Shown here piece by piece: positions 27,103 to 35,860 of a stretch of 64,000 nt of DNA (its first letter is position 1; each line of letters begins with the position of its first letter). The position numbers and the translations under genes are program-made. This stretch comes from CAXBMB01 sp052078155 (lineage in GTDB: Bacteria > Pseudomonadota > Alphaproteobacteria > Kiloniellales > DSM-21159): positions 186,001 through 250,000 of the forward strand of contig JBQJBP010000003.1 of the NCBI GenBank assembly GCA_052078155.1, in the 5' to 3' direction. The notes beneath the pieces were generated by a model. That model searched no databases and was not told the DNA's origin. It saw nothing but the letters and a program-made list of their open reading frames with translations.

Positions 27103-28233
27103 TTAGTTGGCAAAGTAATAGCGTCTCCCCTGTTTCATGGCGACGTGATAGCGGAACGAAATCTGTTTCTTGAAGGTATCAGACAGCATTTTCACGCCGC
27201 CTTTCTGGTCCACCTGCAGAACGGTCGCATAGATGTTGTCCCCATAGATGACGTCCGCATAGATGTTCCAGGCCTCCCCAACTGTCTTGGCGACTTCCAT
27301 GGGCGGAATGCCAATGCTCTTTCGCGTGTTGCTGGGCAAGAAGTCAGCATTGGGCTCCAGGATCAGGAATATGCCAGACTCCGCGGCGATTGCTGAGCTA
27401 AAGAACTTTACGTACTCAACGGCTTGTTTGGCAGAGACAACCTGGAACCCCAAGGCACGATTGAACTTCGAGATCGAGGTTCCACTGCCATCCAAAACCT
27501 GATGCATCTGTGAATCAGACACCGCAAGAATGTAGTAGGCGCTCAGGTGGCCTTCTTCCACGGCCTCGACCAGATACACCTCCCGTGACGGGGTAGAGTA
27601 AAAGGGAATAATCTTTGTTTTTACAGCTTCGATGCGAAGCTCTTTTCCCAGGTGCTTCTCCAGAGAGGTCCGCGCCCAGTTTATCCAGATACTGCTTTGC
27701 GAAACCCACCTGCCTTCCACAACAGGTGCAAAGGGAACCGCTTCAATCTGAACCACGTTTGCCTGGGTTGCAGCAGGGCTGGTCTGCTTGGGGGCGCTGG
27801 CGGTCTGATTCGTCGAACTTGTCCCTGACTTTGGGGACGATTTCATTGCCTTGTTGAACCCCTCAGGATCCAGAATGGCCCAAAGCACTCCGCCAACAGC
27901 GACCATTCCGGCCACAGCTTCTTTCTGATCTGCTTGTCTGGACTGGCTCCGCCGCAGCAGTTTGGATGGCTCTACCCACTCTGTTCCTCCTTTTGCGTAG
28001 GAGACTTTTACCAGACCACGGCTTTTATCTATCCGCCGCACGACAACCAGATCGTTTTCGGACAGAAGATTGTTGATGTAATAGGTATCCCCAACATCAA
28101 TCAGGTTGATGTCTTCCGCCTTAGCCACCGGAGATACAAGCAAGGACACTGACAAGAACAACACCAGCACAGATCGCTGGTTCCTGTTCAGGCAAAGGGA
28201 ACGTGCAAGCACACCTGAAAAACCGATGATCAT
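27103..28233 (-). CDS. Exported protein of unknown function with SH3-like domain
   Basis: A 376-residue protein with an N-terminal signal or anchor (QRSVLVLFLSVSLLVSPVAKAED). It is followed by an SH3-like segment (about residues 47-95: INLIDVGDTYYINNLLSENDLVVVRRI...VKVSYAKGGTEWVEPSKLL), a short hydrophobic stretch (VAGMVAVGGVLWAIL), a Ser/Thr/Pro/Gln-rich linker, and a C-terminal beta-rich region of about 200 residues unlike anything I recognise. The start at 28233 is set by GGAAGGAG six bases upstream; longer readings to 28362 lack this. It is slightly richer in A+T than its neighbours and divergent from uup. Probably periplasmic. Confidence 0.7.
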   Translation of the reverse strand: MIIGFSGVLARSLCLNRNQRSVLVLFLSVSLLVSPVAKAEDINLIDVGDTYYINNLLSENDLVVVRRIDKSRGLVKVSYAKGGTEWVEPSKLLRRSQSRQADQKEAVAGMVAVGGVLWAILDPEGFNKAMKSSPKSGTSSTNQTASAPKQTSPAATQANVVQIEAVPFAPVVEGRWVSQSSIWINWARTSLEKHLGKELRIEAVKTKIIPFYSTPSREVYLVEAVEEGHLSAYYILAVSDSQMHQVLDGSGTSISKFNRALGFQVVSAKQAVEYVKFFSSAIAAESGIFLILEPNADFLPSNTRKSIGIPPMEVAKTVGEAWNIYADVIYGDNIYATVLQVDQKGGVKMLSDTFKKQISFRYHVAMKQGRRYYFAN

Positions 28234-28580
28234 CAGCAATCTCCTTCCAGTCTCCATGCGCTTGGATAACGATTTCTCTGCGCTGGCTGGTGAACCCATC
28301 ACTTTAGAAGAAACCGCCTGAACCAAGCGGCCGACCACCTGTCGTGGCAGGCAAAACCGCATAGAATCTCATGTTACCATATTATTCGAAATAATTCTTC
28401 CGGAAGTAGTTTTGACGTCAGATCTTCCCCCTTTTGCCGAAAGTGGCCGGGTTGCCGGTTGCCAGCGGCGGGAAAAACTGAGCAGTCCCTTTGCGCAGAC
28501 GCCCCGGCTGGCGTATGAAAGCCAGCGCTGGAGGGTTTTTGCCCTCCTCTGTTTTGCCGCCCTTTGACAAGTGATGTTCC
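28234..28580. other. Divergent intergenic region before uup
   Basis: A 347 bp gap holding the promoters of the SH3-like gene (-) and uup (+). The stretch near 28370-28400 is A+T rich. I see no repeat copy or RNA gene. Confidence 0.4.
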
Positions 28581-30413
28581 ATGGCCCCTCCCGCCCCGCT
28601 GATTTCCCTAAAAGACACGGCCCTCGGTTTCGGCGGCCAGCCGCTGTTTTCCGGACTGGACCTTTCGCTGAGCCGTGGGGAGCGAGCCTGTCTGGTGGGG
28701 CGCAACGGTTCCGGCAAATCCACATTGCTGAAGGTACTGGCCGGATTACAGGATACCGATGCAGGTGAGCGGGTCGCCCAAACCGGCGCCCGGGTGGCCT
28801 ACCTGCCCCAGGACCCGGCCCTTCCCAAAGAACAAAGTGTTCGGGACTTCATCTCCGGCGGTTTGCCCCATGGGGAGGAGGATGACCTGCACAAGGTGGA
28901 TTCCATGCTGGCCCTGCTGGAGCTGTCCGGTGATGCGCTGCTGGGGACGCTGTCCGGCGGGGAAGGCCGACGTGCGGCACTGGCCCGTTCGCTGGTCAAT
29001 GCGCCCGACGTCCTGCTGCTGGACGAACCCACCAACCATCTTGATCTGCCAACCATCCAGTGGCTGGAAGGGGAACTGGCGCGCTACCGCGGCGCCCTGC
29101 TGATCATCAGCCACGACCGGGCCTTCCTGAAGGCCACCTCCAACACCATTGTCTGGCTGGACCGGGGCAAAACCCACAAGCTCAACAAAGGCTATGACGC
29201 CTTTGATGACTGGTCAGAAAAAGTGCGCGAAGACGAAGCCCAGGAACTTTACCGCCTGGGCAAGAAGATCGAGCAGGAAGAGCACTGGCTGCACCGGGGG
29301 GTCACCGCCCGGCGCAAGCGCAACATGGGACGCCTGGCCAAACTGCAGGAACTGCGCGGCCAGAAGCGGGAAATGCTCGCCAACCGTCAGGGTCAGCTGT
29401 CCATGGCAGCGGCAGAAGCCAACAAATCCGGCAAGGCCGTGATCGAGGTTAAGCACCTGACCAAAGCCTATGAAGCACCAGACGGCAGCCCGGTGCCGGT
29501 GATCTCAGACTTTTCCACCCGCATCCTGCGGGGTGACCGCATTGGCATTGTCGGGCGCAACGGGGCCGGAAAGACCTCTCTGGTCAACCTGCTGCTGGGC
29601 CGCCTGTCCCCGGACAGCGGGTCAGTCAAACTGGGCACCAACCTGGAAATCAAGCTGTTCGATCAGCGCCGGGAAAGTCTCAACTACGACGATACATTGT
29701 GGGAGACTCTCTGCCCCGGCGGCGGCGACATGCTGATGGTGGGGGAACGGCAGAAACACGTGGTTTCCTACCTGCGGGACTTCCTCTTTTCCGAAGCTCA
29801 GGCCAAACAACCTGTCGGGGCCCTGTCCGGCGGGGAAAAAAACCGTCTGCTGCTGGCACGGATCCTGGCCCAGCCTTCCAACCTGCTGGTGCTGGACGAA
29901 CCGACCAACGATCTGGACATGGACACGCTGGATCTGCTGCTGGAAGTGCTGGACGACTATCAGGGCACCCTCTTGCTGGTCAGCCATGACCGGGACTTTC
30001 TGGACCGGCTCTGCACCTCTGTCATTCTGCTGGATGGCCAGGGCAATGCGCAGGAGTATCCCGGCGGTTTCACCGATGCCATGGGACAGGCAGGGGGCCT
30101 GCCAGGGGCCCGCAACAAGCGCCCGGTTGCCAAGGAAAAAACAGCCAGCAAACCCCGCAGCAAAGGACCAGCCGCCAAGCTCAGTTACAAAGACCAGCGC
30201 GAACTGGACAGCCTGCCTCAGGAACTTGAAAAGCTGGCCGAGGACATCGCCAGGTTCGAAGAGACACTGGCCACACCGGATCTCTACAGCAGCGACCCTG
30301 CCAGGTTCCAGAAAACCAGCGATGCCCTGACAGCTGCCCAGGAAAAGCTGGAAAGCCGGGAAGAACGCTGGCTGGAACTGGAAGACCTGCGCGAAAGCCT
30401 CAGCAAAAGCTGA
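28581..30413 (+). CDS. uup: ABC-F family ATPase Uup
   Basis: A 610-residue cytosolic ABC-F protein with two ATP-binding domains and no membrane segments. ABC1 has GRNGSGKSTLLK (Walker A), LSGGEGRRAALARSL and LLLDEPTNHLDLP; ABC2 has GRNGAGKTSLVN, LSGGEKNRLLLARIL and LVLDEPTNDLDMD. A charged linker (about residues 230-275) joins them, and residues 540-610 form the coiled-coil C-terminal domain specific to Uup. ABC-F proteins act on the ribosome; Uup also limits precise transposon excision and binds branched DNA. ATG is at 28581. It is a single gene. Confidence 0.9.
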   Translation: MAPPAPLISLKDTALGFGGQPLFSGLDLSLSRGERACLVGRNGSGKSTLLKVLAGLQDTDAGERVAQTGARVAYLPQDPALPKEQSVRDFISGGLPHGEEDDLHKVDSMLALLELSGDALLGTLSGGEGRRAALARSLVNAPDVLLLDEPTNHLDLPTIQWLEGELARYRGALLIISHDRAFLKATSNTIVWLDRGKTHKLNKGYDAFDDWSEKVREDEAQELYRLGKKIEQEEHWLHRGVTARRKRNMGRLAKLQELRGQKREMLANRQGQLSMAAAEANKSGKAVIEVKHLTKAYEAPDGSPVPVISDFSTRILRGDRIGIVGRNGAGKTSLVNLLLGRLSPDSGSVKLGTNLEIKLFDQRRESLNYDDTLWETLCPGGGDMLMVGERQKHVVSYLRDFLFSEAQAKQPVGALSGGEKNRLLLARILAQPSNLLVLDEPTNDLDMDTLDLLLEVLDDYQGTLLLVSHDRDFLDRLCTSVILLDGQGNAQEYPGGFTDAMGQAGGLPGARNKRPVAKEKTASKPRSKGPAAKLSYKDQRELDSLPQELEKLAEDIARFEETLATPDLYSSDPARFQKTSDALTAAQEKLESREERWLELEDLRESLSKS

Positions 30414-30436
30414 ACTTTTTTCGTTTCAGCTTTTGT
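30405..30436 (+). terminator. Hairpin terminator overlapping the uup stop
   Basis: CAAAAGCTGAA (30405-30415) pairs perfectly with TTCAGCTTTTG (30426-30436). The upstream arm includes the uup stop codon and the loop is T-rich. Only four T lie near the 3' arm, so strength is uncertain. Confidence 0.6.
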
Positions 30437-30627
30437 AGGGCCACTCAAGAGAAGGGCGGCATGGGTCAATTCGGGTCAATCGGACTGACGACCCAATGAC
30501 ACTTGAAGTGAGAAACTCTTCTCAATGTCTTAAATCATGATTGTCTTAGAACAGGGTCGGATTGGCTGACCGCGCAAAGCGACCTAACGAACCCGACACT
30601 GATCTCAAGACGACCTTCTGAACAGCC

Positions 30628-30686
30628 AGAGCATGATCGGTTTGGTTAGACGCGCTTTGCGCTTGGACCTAAACCGATTTGACTCC
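30628..30686 (-). repeat. Internally deleted copy of the dispersed hairpin repeat
   Basis: Only the two ends remain. AGAGCATGATCGGTTTGG plus the CGCGC-TTT-GCGC hairpin runs straight into CTAAACCGATTTGACTCC. The junction falls at TAAACCG, a sequence present at both internal positions of full copies. A further, badly diverged stretch with family-like words lies at about 30495-30600. Confidence 0.8.
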
Positions 30687-30693
30687 AGAGCGG

Positions 30694-31161
30694 TTACTCG
30701 CTTTCAGCGGGTTTCTTCTTTTGCTTGATGCCCAGATCATCCTGCTGTGCTTTGCGGGTTTCGTCCCGGTAGGCCTGCAGAATTTCTTCGTCACTCATCA
30801 GCTTGGGCAGATCGCTGCATTTGCGGGCGTTGCCCATGCGAAGCAGGTTTTCATTGCGGTCTTTCAAGGCCTGGATCTCGATTTTCTCGGCATCGCTCAG
30901 ATCCAGCGCAAACAGCGCCGGCCAGAACAGCACGGCCCCGACGAGGCCAACAGCCACGTTCTGCCCCTTTGCTTCTTCGAGCTCCCGAACCGTATCCACC
31001 AGCTTGTCATTGTTTTTGTTCACTTCAAAAACGATATCATCGCAGGTCATCTGCTTGTCATAGCTGGTCATGGTATCGACAGGTGCCGCATCCCGGCCGG
31101 CACAACCGGTCCCCAGCAGAAGCGCCAGCAAAGCTGACGACAGCATTAACTTCTTGATCAA
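30694..31161 (-). CDS. Small lipoprotein, unknown function
   Basis: A 155-residue protein with a lipoprotein-type signal (IKKLMLSSALLALLLGTGCAG, modified Cys near residue 20). A mid-protein hydrophobic stretch NVAVGLVGAVLFWPALFALDL is flanked by helical, charged segments (DIVFEVNKNNDKLVDTVRELEEAKG; DAEKIEIQALKDRNENLLRM). This resembles short lipoproteins of unknown role in other proteobacteria. TTG at 31161 has GGGGGAAG eight bases upstream; ATG at 31146 is the alternative. A longer reading to 31239 would run into a repeat copy and is rejected. Confidence 0.7.
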   Translation of the reverse strand: MIKKLMLSSALLALLLGTGCAGRDAAPVDTMTSYDKQMTCDDIVFEVNKNNDKLVDTVRELEEAKGQNVAVGLVGAVLFWPALFALDLSDAEKIEIQALKDRNENLLRMGNARKCSDLPKLMSDEEILQAYRDETRKAQQDDLGIKQKKKPAESE

Positions 31162-31182
31162 CGAACTTCCCCCAGCAGCGCA

Positions 31183-31313
31183 AGAGCATGATCGATTTAG
31201 CCAGAAGCGCTTTGCGCTTGAAACTAAGCCGTGAATCACCCTCTAAAGTGTTGAAAAGAGTTTCACGATTGAAGTGTTGTCACCCAGTGATTCCACGTGA
31301 ACTCATTCGACTT
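31183..31313 (-). repeat. Dispersed 135 bp hairpin repeat, copy 5
   Basis: An inverted copy with AAGCGC-TTT-GCGCTT intact and TCAC-CCA-GTGA. It lies in the 430 bp gap between the lipoprotein gene and the first EamA gene. The rest of that gap (31314-31591) is A+T rich and shows nothing I recognise. Confidence 0.88.
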
Positions 31314-31591
31314 TAACCGGCCGCTCTTTGTATTTTGACTATTGCGCCACGATCGAAATTCTTCTGCGAACCCGATCGCGACACTACCTATAGGTGCCGA
31401 ACACCTAACTCTTTCCTAACTTCATATGCAAGCAAATAAGTTCCAGCAGGTAAAAAATAAGCTTGCAATGAAGCGTCCCGATATTTGCAGGTCACGAATG
31501 GCCCGAAAGCAGGCACACTGCCGTTTCCGCTGACGTTCGAGCCTGAGCAGGCCTCCGCCAGCGGCCCCTGAAACCTGCCGGATCTTCTGCT

Positions 31592-32530
31592 TTGTCCCCG
31601 AACTTGTCTTTGCGCCCCCTCGATTTGCTGCTGCTGGTCACCGTCATGATGATCTGGGGCTTCAACTTTGTGGTGGTCAAAGTCACGCTGGAAGAACTGC
31701 CGGTCTTTCTGACCATTGCCCTGCGCTTTGCCCTGGTTGCCGCAGTGCTCATCCCCTTCGTGCCGCGCCCCAGCGGCCACTGGAAACAGATCCTTCTGCT
31801 GTCCTTTTCCCTGGGATTTCTGCATTTCATTTTGATGTTTACGGGCATTGCCGGGATTGATGTATCCACCGCTGCCATCGCCATCCAGCTGCAGGTGCCC
31901 TTCGCCTCTTTGCTGGCCGCCATATTCTTCGGGGAAAAACTGGGATGGCGTCGGGCCTTAGGCATGACGCTGGCCTTTGGTGGCGTGGCGATCATGGCAG
32001 GGGAACCACGCCTGGAAGGCAGCCTTGTGTCGCTGGGGCTGGTCATCTCCGGCGCCCTGATCTGGGCCGTCTCCAACATTCAGGTCAAAAAGCTGGAAAG
32101 CCTGTCAGCCTGGACCGTGAGCGCCTGGATGTCTCTTTTTGCCGTGCCTCAGTTGCTGCTCGGCTCCTGGCTGCTGGAAGATGGACAGATTGCAGCGGTT
32201 CAACAGGCTTCGATGCAGGCCTGGGTCGGGGTCATCTACAACAGTCTGGCGGTCATGCTGCTGGGCTACGGCCTTTACTACATGCTGCTGAAGCGTCATC
32301 CGGTGAATGTGGTCATGCCTTTTACACTGCTGGTGCCGTTCTTCGGTGTTCTCTCCGGCGTGGTGTTCATGGGCGATCAGTTAACTCCGGCCCTGTTGGT
32401 TGGCGGGGCTACCACCATCGTGGGGGTCGGCATCATCCTGATCCGCCGCGCGGGCAAGGTTGCCACAGAGCCTTTGCCGACAGCCCCTAACGCTGCAGCC
32501 ACGACCCAGTCTGCCGAAAGATCCCCCTGA
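31592..32530 (+). CDS. EamA/DMT family transporter, first of a tandem pair
   Basis: A 312-residue inner-membrane protein with ten helices in two EamA repeats (about residues 10-140 and 150-285). DMT landmarks are MMIWGFNFVVVKVTLEELP, IQLQVPFASLLAAIFFGEKLGWRRALGM, and in the second half NVVMPFTLLVPFFGVLSGVVFMGDQLTPALLVGG. Members export amino acids or metabolites; the substrate is unknown. The first available start is TTG at 31592, since a stop lies at 31544-31546, and no ribosome site is obvious. Its sequence is very close to the next gene, 87 bp downstream. Confidence 0.88.
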   Translation: MSPNLSLRPLDLLLLVTVMMIWGFNFVVVKVTLEELPVFLTIALRFALVAAVLIPFVPRPSGHWKQILLLSFSLGFLHFILMFTGIAGIDVSTAAIAIQLQVPFASLLAAIFFGEKLGWRRALGMTLAFGGVAIMAGEPRLEGSLVSLGLVISGALIWAVSNIQVKKLESLSAWTVSAWMSLFAVPQLLLGSWLLEDGQIAAVQQASMQAWVGVIYNSLAVMLLGYGLYYMLLKRHPVNVVMPFTLLVPFFGVLSGVVFMGDQLTPALLVGGATTIVGVGIILIRRAGKVATEPLPTAPNAAATTQSAERSP

Positions 32531-32617
32531 GACCAGGGCCGTCTCCGTCAGGTTCCAGCCTTCCCTCTTTACGTCTTAGCTGCTGAACCGGCAGCACCAA
32601 GTTTGTGTTGAGTTCTC

Positions 32618-33571
32618 ATGTCCTCCTCTGCCACCCCATCCTCCCAGACGCCAGCTCCTCAGGCGCCGGAATACACAACAGGCAAAGAAGCCAGCCTGCG
32701 CCCTTTGGATCTTGGGCTCTTTTTGCTGATCATGCTGATCTGGGGGATCAACTTCCCCGTGGCCAAGCTGGCCATCGCAGAGATTCCACCCATTTTGATG
32801 ATGGCCCTGCGCCTGACTCTGGTTGCTGTCCTGCTTCTGCCCTTTGCGGCTTTGCCCCGTGGCCACTGGCAAAAGATGATCCTCTTGTCCTTGCTGATGG
32901 GCGTGCTGCACTTTGTCTTCCTTTTCGTTGGAATAGACGGCATCGACAGCTCCACAGCCGCGCTGGCCATCCAGCTGCAGGTGCCTTTTGCCTCCCTGCT
33001 GGCAGCCTATTTCTTCAAGGACAAGATCGGCTGGCGACGGGCGTTGGGGGTGGCTCTGGCCTTTGGCGGGGTGGCCGTGCTCTCCGGCGAACCCCGGCTG
33101 GAAGGCAACTACCTTTCACTGGCTTTCGTCATTCTGGGGGCCTTCTTCTGGGCGGCTGCCTCCATTGTCATGAAGAAGCTGGATCAGCTGTCCGGCTGGA
33201 CCATCAATGCCTGGATGTCCGCCATTGCCGCCCCCCAGCTTTTTCTGGCCTCTTGGCTGCTGGAAGACAATCAGGTGGAGGCCATCGCCAATGCCGGGTT
33301 TGATGGCTGGTTCGGCGTCCTTTGGATGGCCATTGTGGCCCTGATCTTTGCCTATGGCCTCTGGTACAAGCTCTTGCGCCGTTATCAGGTCAATCAGGTC
33401 ATGCCCTTTACCCTGCTGGTGCCTGTCTTTGGCGTGGCATCGTCGGTGCTTCTGCTGGGCGATCCCCTTACGCCCAGCTTGCTGATCGGCGGGCTGCTGG
33501 TGGTGGCCGGCGTGGCCGTCGTCCTGATCCGGCGGCCGAAACTGGCCGCGCCGCGCAGTGAAAGGATTTGA
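32618..33571 (+). CDS. EamA/DMT family transporter, second of a tandem pair
   Basis: A 317-residue, ten-helix DMT transporter. It shares long near-identical stretches with its upstream neighbour (IQLQVPFASLLAA, GWRRALG, ALAFGGVA, VMPFTLLVP), which points to tandem duplication. It differs in a longer polar N-terminus (SSSATPSSQTPAPQAPEYTT) and in the last loops. ATG is at 32618. The pair is probably cotranscribed. Confidence 0.9.
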   Translation: MSSSATPSSQTPAPQAPEYTTGKEASLRPLDLGLFLLIMLIWGINFPVAKLAIAEIPPILMMALRLTLVAVLLLPFAALPRGHWQKMILLSLLMGVLHFVFLFVGIDGIDSSTAALAIQLQVPFASLLAAYFFKDKIGWRRALGVALAFGGVAVLSGEPRLEGNYLSLAFVILGAFFWAAASIVMKKLDQLSGWTINAWMSAIAAPQLFLASWLLEDNQVEAIANAGFDGWFGVLWMAIVALIFAYGLWYKLLRRYQVNQVMPFTLLVPVFGVASSVLLLGDPLTPSLLIGGLLVVAGVAVVLIRRPKLAAPRSERI

Positions 33572-33678
33572 GGGAGAGAGTTTGGCACAGAGGACCCGAA
33601 GCAGAGCTTTGCGCTCTGCCGCTCGGACGCTATTCTGCCGCCTCTCTTCCTTCCATCTGCTGAAAGAAAAAGCCCCGC

Positions 33679-34371
33679 ATGGTCTTCGTTTCTGAAGAGT
33701 TTTACTCCCCCAATCATGACGCCCGTCCGGAAGGACAGGACGTGGACCTGCTGGTGCTGCACTACACGGGAATGGAAAGCGGACCAGCCGCTCTGGAGCG
33801 GTTGTGCGATCCCGCTGCCAAGGTTTCCGCCCACTATCTGGTGGAGGAAGACGGCCGCTGTTTTCGCCTGGTGCCGGAACAGCGCCGGGCCTGGCATGCC
33901 GGGCTGTCCTGGTGGGATGGACAGAACAGCGTCAATGGCCGCTCCATCGGCGTAGAAATCGTCAATCCCGGGCATGAATTCGGATATCGCGCCTTCCCGG
34001 AACCCCAGATGCAGGCGGTGAGTGAACTCTGTCACGTGCTGCGCTGCCGCCACCCCATTCCCAGCCACCGGGTGGTTGGCCATTCCGATGTCTCTCCCTT
34101 GCGCAAGGAAGACCCCGGCGAGCTCTTTGACTGGCCCCGACTTGCAGCAGCGGGTTTGGCACAGGCCATCCCAGCGCCCCAGCCCCTCAGCGAACTGCCG
34201 GACAGCGCTGAGGTACAGGCCCAGCTGACGGCCATCGGCTACGGCTATACAGAAGAAGACCTCCCCGCGGTCCTGAGGGCGTTCCAGCGGCGCTGGCGAC
34301 CGGACAACGTCACCGGGCAGCTGGATCTGGAAACCGCTGGCCTGCTGGCGGCGCTGCAAGACTCTCTTTAG
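33679..34371 (+). CDS. AmpD/AmiD-like N-acetylmuramoyl-L-alanine amidase
   Basis: A 230-residue zinc amidase (Amidase_2 fold, about residues 15-160) with a short C-terminal peptidoglycan-binding-like segment (about 175-228). Zinc ligands are visible at VLHYTGM (H28) and in VVGHSDVSPLRKEDPG, and the core NGRSIGVEIVNPGHEFGYR is typical. It cleaves the amide bond between N-acetylmuramic acid and L-alanine in muropeptides. There is no signal peptide, so it is likely cytoplasmic and works in cell-wall recycling. It sits directly before rnpB and the dcw cluster. Confidence 0.9.
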   Translation: MVFVSEEFYSPNHDARPEGQDVDLLVLHYTGMESGPAALERLCDPAAKVSAHYLVEEDGRCFRLVPEQRRAWHAGLSWWDGQNSVNGRSIGVEIVNPGHEFGYRAFPEPQMQAVSELCHVLRCRHPIPSHRVVGHSDVSPLRKEDPGELFDWPRLAAAGLAQAIPAPQPLSELPDSAEVQAQLTAIGYGYTEEDLPAVLRAFQRRWRPDNVTGQLDLETAGLLAALQDSL

Positions 34372-34436
34372 CAGACACCCGTCACTGCTTTGCCTCCGGT
34401 CCATTGCGTCACCAGCCGTCAGGTTCTATAGCTGAG

Positions 34437-34834
<398 letters not shown>

Positions 34835-35015
34835 TTTTCTTGGTTTTGTTTTGCGGCCCTTGCGGGCCTAATTGCGCTCAAGCGCCGCGCAGGCTGCGCC
34901 CCTCAATGGCGCTAGTCCTAACCCTCCAATCCCTAACGGGTTGATGGGCGTCGTCCAGCAACAAGCACCAGCGAGCAGGTTTCTGGCCACAAGTACCGAG
35001 CTGCCGGGAGGCCGT

Positions 35016-35375
35016 GAGGCAAGCGCAACCGCGCGCCCGCAGCGATAGCGGAGCTTTGCGAAGCGAGAGCGAGGAAACTTCGCGGTAGCGAAACAAACCT
35101 GCTGCGTCAGCAGCGAGGCAAGCGCGAATGCGCGCCCACAGCGATAGCGGAGCCCTGCGTAGCGAGAGCGAGGAACCTTCGCGGCAGCGTCAAAACCCGC
35201 TGCTGCGAAAGCAGCGAGGCAAGCGCAACCGCGCGCCCGTAGCGATAGCGGAGCTTTGCGAAGCGAGAGCGAGGAACCTTCGCGGTAGCGTCAAAACCCG
35301 CTGCCGTGAGGCAGCGAGGCAAGCGCGAATGCGCGCCCGAGCTAATGCGAGGTAAAACTTCGCGGAAGCGAAAAA
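35016..35375. repeat. Tandem array of about 100 bp hairpin-rich units (four copies)
   Basis: Units begin at GAGGCAAGCG at 35016, 35115, 35216 and 35316, with periods of 99, 101 and 100 bp; the last is partial. Each unit contains GCGC-NNNN-GCGC, AGCGATAGCGGAGC, and CGC-GGNA-GCG, and ends in a junction hairpin. Units 1 and 3 share AACCGCGCGCCC; units 2 and 4 share GAATGCGCGCCC, suggesting a 200 bp duplication. It lies 180 bp after rnpB. No protein frame is convincing and it is not a CRISPR array. Confidence 0.9.
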
Positions 35376-35430
35376 ACCATTCACTAACAGCTTAACCCTC
35401 TCACCCGAACAACCTCCCCCAAACACCTCA

Positions 35431-35455
35431 TGGGATTTCATGGGCCAAAGTGGGG
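35431..35455 (+). promoter_or_regulatory. MraZ box cluster 1 (three TGGGN repeats)
   Basis: TGGGA, TGGGC and TGGGG begin at 35431, 35441 and 35451, separated by 5 bp. TGGGN repeats with 5 nt spacers are the known binding pattern of MraZ in E. coli. The cluster is 406 bp upstream of mraZ. Confidence 0.7.
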
Positions 35456-35634
35456 CAAGTATAGATTTCAGTAAAAAACGCAAGAACAAATCAGGAACAT
35501 AAGTATCCATAATGAAAAATCACTTCCTGACCTCGAGTCAAAATCGAAGTGAAAGGGCTCTTCTTCTGGCTTGCCGAAAAGTGAGGTTTTCCGGGGCTTT
35601 CCAGCCCTCCGGCTCCCACCGACTTTACTTGCAT

Positions 35635-35679
35635 TCCCATTGACACCCACATTAGCCCATGATATCCCATGAAATCCCA
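35635..35679 (-). promoter_or_regulatory. MraZ box cluster 2 (five TGGGN repeats) over the mraZ promoter
   Basis: On the minus strand TGGGN occurs five times at exact 10 bp intervals (plus-strand NCCCA at 35635, 35645, 35655, 35665 and 35675). A -35 hexamer TTGACA (35640-35645) lies inside, with a weak TATCCC (35663-35668) 17 bp on as a possible -10. Binding here would block the promoter of mraZ and the dcw genes. Confidence 0.75.
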
Positions 35680-35860
35680 TCAGGGATCACCTCTGACCCA
35701 TCGTTACCCCTTTTCCTCGGCAATCCGTCCAAAACGGTCCCTACACCAGGCAAGAGAAAGCGGGTCAGAGCGGAAGAAGACGGCGCAAGCCGCGGGAGCA
35801 TGACAGGCAACAAAACCTCCGGGCTGGCGGGTAGGACCGCAGCCGGGAATTCGGGAGACG

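Noticed and set aside
35016..35375. The 100 bp array as a CRISPR array
   Set aside because: The whole 100 bp unit is repeated; there are no short identical repeats separated by unique spacers, and no cas genes.
34878..35510. Short open frames of 70-106 residues across the rnpB-mraZ interval
   Set aside because: They are Arg/Ala/Ser-rich translations of the hairpin array on both strands and show no family resemblance or ribosome sites.
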